Assembly (NCBI GenBank): GCA_027627225.1
Contig: CM051030.1
Location: 23,533,105-23,597,104 of the forward strand
DNA: 64,000 nt
Direction: 5' to 3'
DNA from: Congeria kusceri
Lineage: Eukaryota > Mollusca > Bivalvia > Myida > Dreissenidae
The notes under the pieces were generated by a model. That model ran no database searches and was not told the origin of the DNA. It saw only the letters and a program-made list of their open reading frames with translations. The translations under genes were made by a program, and so were the position numbers. Shown in pieces: positions 56,735 through 64,000 of this stretch (position 1 is the stretch's first letter; the number at the start of each line of letters is the position of its first letter).

Positions 56735-58030
56735 AAGGAAACGAAAGCACTCGTCGACGCCCAGAAAGTGCTGTACTTTCTTGTTGAACACAATCTACCG
56801 CATACAACACTGTTCAAGCCGCTGGTGGACCTGTGCGTTGAGGTAGGAGCTACGAACCTGTCGTATTTTAATAAAGCAAAGAACGCTCAGTAACAAAAGT
56901 CCGGGGATAGTTGGCGAGTTTTTGCAGTACCAGGCCGACAATGTGGAAGAAGACGTCAAGCAGCGGGTGAAGAACACCAAGGTCTACGGCTTGGTGATGG
57001 ATGAGAATACCGACGTCAGCAGTAGAAAACACCTTCTGTTAGTGACTAAATATGTTGTCAATGGACCAAGCAAGTTGTCCTTTCTACAAGACATACAGCT
57101 TCTTTACGGCACTGCTGACGTCATCTACTCGTCAATCAAGCACTACCTGCAGACTGCCAACATTGACCTGAGCAAGATGACGTCGTTTGCAAGTGACGGG
57201 CCGTCAGTAATGCCTGCAGACTGCCAACATTGACCTGAGCAAGATGACGTCGTTTGCAAGTGACGGGCCGTCAGTAATGGTTGGAAAGAAAAACAGCGTT
57301 GTTGGAAAGGGAAATCAACGAGTCATAGAAGTTCATTGTATGAATCACCGTCTACATTTAGAAGTGTAAAGGAAATAGACTCGGTTGATGAATTGCTGAC
57401 AGCTCTATGGAAGTAAAAAAATTACAGTACAATTAAGTCCGGAAGCTTGGATGCCATTCAAGATCTAATGAGAGAACTCGGTGCCAGTGACAATAAAAAG
57501 AACTAAACTGTGACGAAGTCTGTGCACACCAGGTGGCTCAGTCACGAAAATGCTCTGCAGTTTGTACGCAGCAATCTGCATGGATCTAGAAAATGCAGTT
57601 GCTACTGGGGGGGGGGGGGGGACAAGAAGCTGGGAGATCATTCTGGGGCTTCTGCGTGTATTCTCAGCCATGTGCCATATGACCAGATGGCCATGCATTG
57701 GGAGCAGAACTTATCCATCTGGCTGGGCACCTCTAACTGCCATAGGAAGAGCAGCTCACAGTGTGGGCTGATCTAAAAGTGAAGTTCCCTGCAGATTCAG
57801 AGGCCAGGTCAACTCATCCTGCAGAAGCTCATCAATAAAAAAGACTTGGTTGGGAATTTGTTCCCGAATATCACGAAGCTCCTGTGCACCCACGAAACTC
57901 TAATTCTGTCCACAGCAGCTGCTGAGAGGGTGTTTTGACAAGTGAAGTCAATAGTTACTGAACACAGAAACCGCCTGGAAGTAGAAACTACAGATTACTT
58001 ATGATCAAGCTCACACCAAGTCCCACTGTA
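56735..58030 (+). pseudogene. hAT-family transposase (ZBED-like), inactivated
   Basis: Coding blocks in several frames follow the order of a hAT transposase. They are VYGLVMDENTDVSSRKHLLL (near 56990, first acidic region), SFASDGPSVM (57190; the SDG block), HCMNHRLHL (about 57335) and TRWLSHENAL (57527, a hAT signature). STAAAERVF…VTEHRNRL (57915-57975) is the C-terminal dimerisation motif. Damage: a 67-bp tandem duplication (57146-57279), a stop soon after HRLHLEV, a 15-base G run near 57607, frame changes, and a stop within the dimerisation domain. The N-terminal BED finger, if any, lies in or before the gap. GC content is higher than the surroundings, which suggests a later arrival. No termini were located. 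Confidence 0.85.
57146..57279. repeat. 67-bp perfect tandem duplication in hAT transposase
   Basis: CCTGCAGACTGCCAACATTG… through GTCAGTAATG occurs at 57146-57212 and 57213-57279 without visible differences. Sixty-seven is not a multiple of three, so the duplication shifts the transposase frame. Confidence 0.95.
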
Positions 58031-58895
58031 ACATAGACGGAGGAAGGTTGTCAAGCTATTCATGAAAACAAAAAGAAGACTTATGTAAAATTCTTGCAAA
58101 AACAGGAAAAAACAAAACAAAGACAACATGCAAAAATATTTTGACCCTTAAAACATAAGTGGTTTGAAAAGTTAAATAAAAAAAATAACTTGTGTATCTC
58201 TACTTGCATTATTTCTGTCATATGATAGTCATCCTTGTTTACTTTTTTTTACATTTTAAATGAATATGTTATGGTAAGGCACAAATTTATTTACAATGAT
58301 CTTAGAAACATTATAATAACAATAGTACATTTTGGGTCGATGTATTCTGTTACTGTTTAAAACTTGTGCAATACTGTTTATTGCATAAAAATATATAACT
58401 CATAATAAAATATATGTTTTGGAATTTCCGTTTGTTTTGAAAATACATCGATCATTTAAATATTCAGATAATTACATGATATAGTTAATTATATCATGAT
58501 ACTCCTGGCCAATACACTGAAATATATGTGCCCCTTTAAAAGGACGCATCGCGCTAAAATGCCCTTTTGAATATATTGCGCCATGCCCCTCTGCCTTCCT
58601 GGATATAAGAACTGCCTTGCCTCGACCATACTCTGCATATTTCGGAGTACACCGGTAGACAGTATCCTGTGCATAAAGATCAAGAGATTACCACTTGCCC
58701 AGTAATGGATTTATGACTTTTGCGGAGACTGTATGGTTTACAGTAAGTTCGGTAAATGACCAGTTCGGTAAATTGCTTTTATATAGTAAAGGTTTGTGTA
58801 AGTTTGGTGAAAGGACCTGGAGTTCAAAGAAAGCACAGTCAACAACAGCAGGAGAAATAGACTGACTCAAACTTGGGATCGTCATACCTTCCAGG
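58031..58895. other. Downstream spacer, nothing certain
   Basis: AT-rich. 58520-58600 contains CGCCATGCCCCTCTGCC and similar lines also seen near 52790, perhaps the end of a hAT-like element. No gene was recognised. Confidence 0.4.
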
Positions 58896-59141
58896 CTTAC
58901 TGAGTTCTTATCCTGGACATTGCAGCATCAGTGGGCCTAGGGAAACAGAAACAAAGGAACAAGCAGTGATTGCATCCTGACATTTTCAGAAAATCCAGCA
59001 GATGGTGACAGATTGGCAAGAGCATTGTTCAAAATATGGCAAAGCACAAAAGCCCAACACTGTTGACAAAGATTTACATTGCAGTCAGAATACTGCTTCA
59101 TACGCCAATGATCCAGATGTTATTCAAGACCTGGTGAAGAC
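58896..59141 (+). pseudogene. Possible degraded exon, family unknown
   Basis: A frame from CTTCCAG| (58891) to ACG|GTAAAT (59142) is open except for one TGA near 58979. It encodes QKIQQMVTDWQEHCSKYGKA and SYANDPDVIQDLVKT in a composition that looks coding. Acceptor and donor are plausible. I recognise no family. The stop suggests a pseudo-exon or assembly error; a chance frame cannot be excluded. Confidence 0.25.
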
Positions 59142-59834
59142 GGTAAATTATATGCAATAGGAACAAATAAAAATATAAGGATATTACAATCATAATGAAA
59201 TCAGAAGACATGGTGAAAATTAAAAACATTAAAGTTTGTAAAAAGAAATGGCTCCAATGTCTTCGTCATGAGACCGAAAAGGACACTTTGCAGTAGATGT
59301 TCTGGAAGTTCTTACTGTGAATCATCGACTTTGCTCACTTTCTGTCTTTTCTGCTCTATCACATATAGAATATCAGTTGTAATCCTACAACTCTCTTTGT
59401 TGTGTTAGAAATGCTTTATCTTTCAAAAGCTAGGTTACAACTGGCATTTTATCTAATTTTCTCAGTGTCAGGATTCATTTGGTTCATCAGCTAATGGTAG
59501 CTTTGTTCATGTTGTATTTCGTGTCTTGCGATGAAGATGATTCGGTGGGAATTAAAAAGTGATTTTTTAACATCAAGGGCAATTGATTATTTGCATAATT
59601 GGATTAACTAATACAAACTGGACAGGTACATGCAATTCCTAGGAAAGTATAGGAAATATAGGTTTTTAAAAATATAGGATTTCTTTCCAAAATATAGGAA
59701 AATATAGGAATATAGAAATTGGTTGACAGCCTGTTTACAACATTGGTTTGTGTATTGGGCTAACTAAAGTATCTAAAGTATGTGTTGGGTAGTGGCTGTG
59801 CGGTGTTTTTGCATATGGTTCTCAAATTATTTTT
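59142..59834. other. AT-rich spacer with AATATAGGA short repeats
   Basis: Between about 59643 and 59715 the motif AATATAGGA/AGTATAGGA recurs six or seven times. Nothing else was recognised. Confidence 0.5.
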
Positions 59835-60249
59835 AGCTCACCTGAGCATGAAGTGCTCGGTGAGCTATTGGTATAGGGGGACCTATCCGGCGGTGGCCAT
59901 CGTCCGTCGTCAATGTGCCGTCTACAATTTGGACCGTTGGTTGCGATAAAGACTACATTTTTTATTCAATCTTGACCTAACTTGCATAGTTTATGTAAGA
60001 CCATTAAAATCTCGAATGGGATTGTTATTAGGTCAGATCACACTAGTAACACCATAGTTATTGTCCTTTTTTATGCCAAAAAAGTGCGAAAGTGCCCTTT
60101 TCCAACGTGTAGACTTTATTTTCTATCCAATCGTAACCAAACTTTCACAGTTTGTGTATGACCATCAGATATCAGCAGACTTCAAAAATGGGCCAGATCG
60201 TGTTTCAAACACCAGAGTTCTTGCCTTTTGTTTATTAAAACAAATATGC

Positions 60250-62911
60250 ACGTCTGAATTTGGTTAAAGTTTTTATTCAAAAGTCTTGTAACTTCAAAAC
60301 TACTTAAGTTATTCACTTGAAACTTTGAATATACCTTTGTCATCAACTCCAGTGTCAGGGGCAACATTCCCCATAACTCTGTTTTGTAGTTTTACAGAGT
60401 TATGTCCCTTTTTCTCTTAGATTTTCTGGTTAATGTTTGTATTCAAAAGTTTTGTAATTTCAATAATACAAAAGCTATTCACTTGAAACTTGGAATATAC
60501 CTTTATAATCAACTCCAGTATCAGGGTGAATATTTCCCATAACTCTATTTTGTATTTTGACAGAGTTATGTACCTCTTATTCAAATAGATTTTCTGGTTA
60601 AAGTTTATATTCAAAAGTTTTGTAACTTCAAAACAACATAAGTTATTCACTTGAAACTTGAAATTAACCTTTGTCATCTACTCTAGTATCAGGGGCAACA
60701 TTACCCATAATTCTGTTTTGTATTTTGACAGAGTTATGCTCCTTCTCACTTAGATTTTCTGTTTAAAGTTTATATTCAAACATTTGGTAACTTCAAAACG
60801 ACACAAGTTATTCACTTGAAACTTTAAACTTACCTATGTCATCAACTCCAGTATCACGGGCTACATTCCCTATAACTCTGTTTTGTATTTTGACAGATTT
60901 ATGCCCCTTTATCACATAGATTTTCTGATTAAAGTTTATATTCAAAGGTTTGGTAACTTCGAATACTACATAAGCTATTCACTTGAAACTTGGAATATAC
61001 CATTGTCATCAACTCCAGTATCAGGGTGAACATTCCACATAACTCTATTTTTGTTTTTTGACAGAGTTATGTCCCTTTTCACTAAGATTTTCTGTTTAAA
61101 GTTTATATTGAAAGGTTTTGCAACTGCAGAACTGCACAAGTTATTAACTTGAAACTTCGAACTAACCATTTTCATCAACTCTAGTTTCAGGGGCAACATA
61201 ACCCGTAACTCTGTTTTGTATTTTGACAGAGTTATGCCCCTTTTTCACATAGATTTTCTGGTTAAAGTTTATATTCAAAAGTTTTGCAACTTCAAAACTA
61301 CATAGATATTCACTTGAAACTTGGAACTAACCTTTGTCATCAACTCTAGTATCAGGGGCAACATTACCAATAACTCTGTTTTGTATGTTGACATAGTTAG
61401 CCCACTTTTTACCAACTAAAATAAACGAATTTGAAAGTTCTTTAAATAAATGGAAACGATGGAAATTATCAGCGATGGGGAAAATTACAGTTTTAAAATG
61501 TTTTGCATCTCCAAAACTAGTTTACCCTCTCACTGTTCTCCCGAATCCACCCGAGAACATCATTAAACAAATTATATCGATAAGTTTTAAATTTCTCTGT
61601 GATGAAAAACCCGACAAGGTTGCAAGAAAACGAATTATTCAAGATTACTCAGAGGGTGGTCTCAAAATGCTTGATATTGAATCACTCAAAGCAAGTTGGG
61701 TTAAACGCTTTATTTTCCAAACAGAATCTAAATTGATACAAATCTATACCAACATGCTAGATAAATTCGGTGGTTCATTAATATTTAATTCAAATTTAAA
61801 ACCCACTGACGTTAAAACCACAAATATAAAATTTGAGTTTCTGAAAAATGTGATTCACGGACGGCTTTGCGCGTCCTGTAACGATGACCACATGCCAATC
61901 CAAAAACAACTTATTTGGAATAATACATTTATAAAGCATAATAACAAAACGCTATTTTTTAAAACATGGTTTGAAAACGGAGTACAAATGTTAGAACATA
62001 TATTCAATTTCAGAACCAAACAATTTTACACTTTTCCAGAAATCGTTTACCTTTATAATTTAAACAAAGATGATTTTTTTGAAATATAACGCTTTGATAA
62101 ACAGCATTCCTATTGAATGGAAACAATTATTACAGCAAAGCCACATCGAGTATTCCGCTCCAGAATACATGTTCACCAACATCACAGAATCAACCAAATT
62201 ATGTAAAGTAGTATATGGAAAACTAGTATTAAAAGAAAAACCTAAAGATTTTAAACAAATAAATAAATGGAAATTATTACTAAATTTGGAAGAAATTAAT
62301 TCAAAATTAATTTTCACTCAACCTTTAAAATTATCTATTGATACTACATTGAGAAGCTTTCAATATAAATATTTAATGCAAATTATTCCGAACAACACCT
62401 TGTTGCATAAATGCAAAATAAAGTCTTCAAGTTTGTGCGATTTTTGTTCAATGTATCCTGATTCAAATATCCACATATTTTGGGAATGTCAATACGTACA
62501 AATATTTTGGACATGCCTTCAAAAATTTATACCGGACATGTTGGGCATGGGAGATACGCTAGATTTAAATTATGCTAACATATCATTTTGTAATATTCGA
62601 ACTGTTACTAAAATGAATTCATACTGCATTAACTTTATAATTTTGTTTGCAAAATTTTATATATTTAAATGTAAAAATGAAAACAGTGTGCCACAAATAA
62701 ATATGTTTAAAAATGTCCTCAGAAAACGAATTAAATTAGAAGAAATAATTTCACACGGTTTAAGTTTTTGTTCCAGAAATTCATAAACAATACAAGGCTT
62801 CACTTATAAGTTTTGTTTTTTAACAAATTTATGCCCCTTCCACATTCCAAAATACCTTCCAAGTGAAATACTTCGAATAGTCGAGCGCGCTGTCCTCTGA
62901 CAGCTCTTGTT
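60250..62911 (+). mobile_element. H2-type HINE nested in H4, 5' end abbreviated
   Basis: From GTCTGAATTTGGTTAAAG (60253) about seven H2 core units follow (AACTTCAAAACTACATAAG, TTATTCACTTGAAACTTGGA, TTTGTCATCAACTCCAGTAT, GACAGAGTTATGCCCC). After the LINE the element ends with AATAGTCGAGCGCGCTGTCC, a good GCTGTC/GACAGC hairpin and CTCTTGTT at 62911. The 5' terminal hairpin is missing. Confidence 0.65.
61412..62815 (+). pseudogene. L1/Tx1-like LINE ORF2 C-terminal part, 5'-truncated insertion
   Basis: The frame enters at about 61417 with LNKWKRWKLSAMGKITVLK and continues PKLVYPLTVLPNPPENIIK, EKPDKVARKRIIQDYSEGGL and ESLKASWVKR. This is the conserved region after the RT domain of L1/Tx1-type ORF2. 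Near 62085 a run of seven T marks a one-base frame change. The next frame (62070-62786) carries SSLCDFCSMYPDSNIHIFWE, a CCHC-like finger, and ends at a stop at 62784-62786. Apart from that slip it is open, so the insertion is fairly young. RT and endonuclease domains are absent because of 5' truncation. It sits inside an H2 core unit. Confidence 0.85.
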
Positions 62912-63610
62912 CATCCAATCTTCACCAATCTTGCACAGTTTATCTATTACCATGAGATTACAGTTGAAGTAGAATATAACCAAGATCGGACCAGAAACAC
63001 TAGGGTTATTGCCCTTTGTTTGTGAAAAAAATATGCAAAAATGGACATTATACAGGAAAGAGACTTCATTTTTCATCCAATCTTTACCAATCTTGCACAG
63101 TTTGTCTATGATGTTAAGATTAAAGGTGAATTCGAATATAAGCAAGATTGGACAGGAAACAAACGAGTTATTGCCTTTTGTTTGTGAAAAAAATATGCAA
63201 AAATGGACATTACTCAGGATAGAGACTTCATTTTTCATCCATCCTTCACCAATCGTGTACAGTTTGTCTATGAGCATAAGACTAGCTATTGCCCCTTGTG
63301 TTTGGAAAAAAACACCAACAAGTTATCAATGATTGGCTTGCACACACGATTTTTTATTCAATGTTGACTAAACTTACACAGTTTGGGCATGACCATAAAA
63401 CTTGATTGATAACATTTGATTTCCAACAGTTGCAAGACTTGCATGCAGTTATTTGTACATGCAACATTGATGTGTTCAGAGCCTGCATTAACATCATTTA
63501 TCATCATTGGAAAGAAAATTATCAAAGAAAAAGCAAAACTTTACCTTATAGCACAGCCATCGCAATTATTGCATTGCAACTAGTTTTCCAAAACTGTTTG
63601 CGACAAAAGG

Positions 63611-64000
63611 ATTAAGATTTAAAATCTGTGCGTAAAGTTATGCATTGACAAAATGAAAAACAAGAATTTGAAATTCGTGAACGCGAGTAACATGTTAGTA
63701 AACCAGTTTCGGCAGCGTCGGAAACTCACGAGGACTGAATAGTCTTGGCGCTCAGTACAAGATATATAGCAAAACTCACTGTGATTCATGACGACACTTA
63801 AGCGCTTTCTATTTGGAATGAGAGCCCAAATTTAAAACGGGAAATACAATGTAATGTAGACTAATGACTTGTTCGATGTTGACTGTTAATATCAAAGTAG
63901 TGTAATACTTTTAATACATTTATCATACACTGGGAAAGATAGAAAGTTTAATAAAATGAACATTTTATAAGGTTGATAAATTATACTTCTGCCACGACCG
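63611..64000. other. Window end, nothing recognised
   Basis: No gene or repeat was recognised in the last 390 bases. Confidence 0.45.

Larger units (their letters stand above)
59835..63610 (+). mobile_element. H4 HINE split by an H2 HINE and a LINE
   Basis: The 5' hairpin AGCTCACCTGAGCATGAAG / TGCTCGGTGAGCT (59835-59866), CGTCCGTCGTC and two H4 core units run to about 60249. Core units resume at 62912 (TCATCCAATCTTCACCAATC) and run to about 63600, where the copy resembles 55840-56380. Between them lies an H2 HINE that is itself split by a LINE. The 3' terminus is not clear. Confidence 0.65.

Noticed and set aside
56431..56893. ORFs spanning the N run
   Set aside because: Frames across 200 unknown bases of a fixed-size gap are meaningless.
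63009..63615. Paired ORFs at 56210 and 63406 as paralogous genes
   Set aside because: The similarity is that of H4 HINE core units, with no conserved frame outside the repeat.

Overview
This is eukaryotic, AT-rich, repeat-dense DNA, most likely from a bivalve mollusc. The evidence is the set of dispersed elements that open with a short hairpin, carry a GTCCGTC-type tract, contain degenerate ~160-300 bp core repeats and end in hairpin + CTTGTT. That architecture matches the pearl elements of bivalves and the Helentron-associated elements (HINEs). The species cannot be named from the window. There is no bacterial gene organisation, and almost all short open frames are chance ORFs inside repeats.

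Layout. 1-5 kb: an old ~160-bp repeat (family A) is split by HINE H1 (1290-4980), which is itself split by two different TA-target DNA transposons (1595-2691 and 3026-3949). 6.2-9.6 kb: an element with hAT-type 8-bp target duplications is filled by about 46 copies of a 58-bp satellite. 10.4-11.8 kb: a related hAT-like element carries a TATA box and a small two-exon gene. 12.9-15 kb: family L core repeats with a nested HINE. 16.2-17.7 kb: a broken gag-like retroelement frame interrupted by a TIR element. 18.1-19.3 kb: nested pogo/Tc1-like elements. 19.4-25.4 kb: several HINE families plus the second copy of the CACTA-ended transposon (23108-24221).

26-28.3 kb holds the only likely host-gene material: an immunoglobulin-like domain exon with phase 1-1 borders (26116-26454) and, 1.8 kb further on, a signal-peptide first exon (28257-28310). 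They cannot be one gene in that order. 28.8-30.3 kb: HINE K, then ten TAATTA palindromes at 21-bp spacing. 32.3-33.6 kb: a decayed Tc1/mariner element. 35.4-37.3 kb: HINE M. 37.4-41.0 kb: a decayed LINE ORF2 on the minus strand, split by a 1.2-kb fold-back element. 41-42.3 kb: a tRNA-like SINE head and a CCGTA-ended TIR element. 44-47.1 kb: a long HINE core array with a doubled 3' terminus. 48-49.3 kb: a hAT-like element inside a HINE tail. 49.7-53.2 kb: AT-rich, with nothing recognised. 53.3-56.5 kb: a CCGGGACA-rich TIR element and HINEs. 56.5-58 kb: a 200-base assembly gap, then a decayed hAT transposase. 59.8-63.6 kb: a three-level nest (HINE, HINE, LINE).

The window therefore reads as an intergenic or intronic transposon graveyard. 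Its value lies in element structure: nested insertions with readable pre-insertion sites, one recently active DNA transposon family, a satellite grown inside a transposon, and a shared rolling-circle-type terminal plan across several unrelated HINE families. All boundaries and family names were read by eye; no database search was possible.
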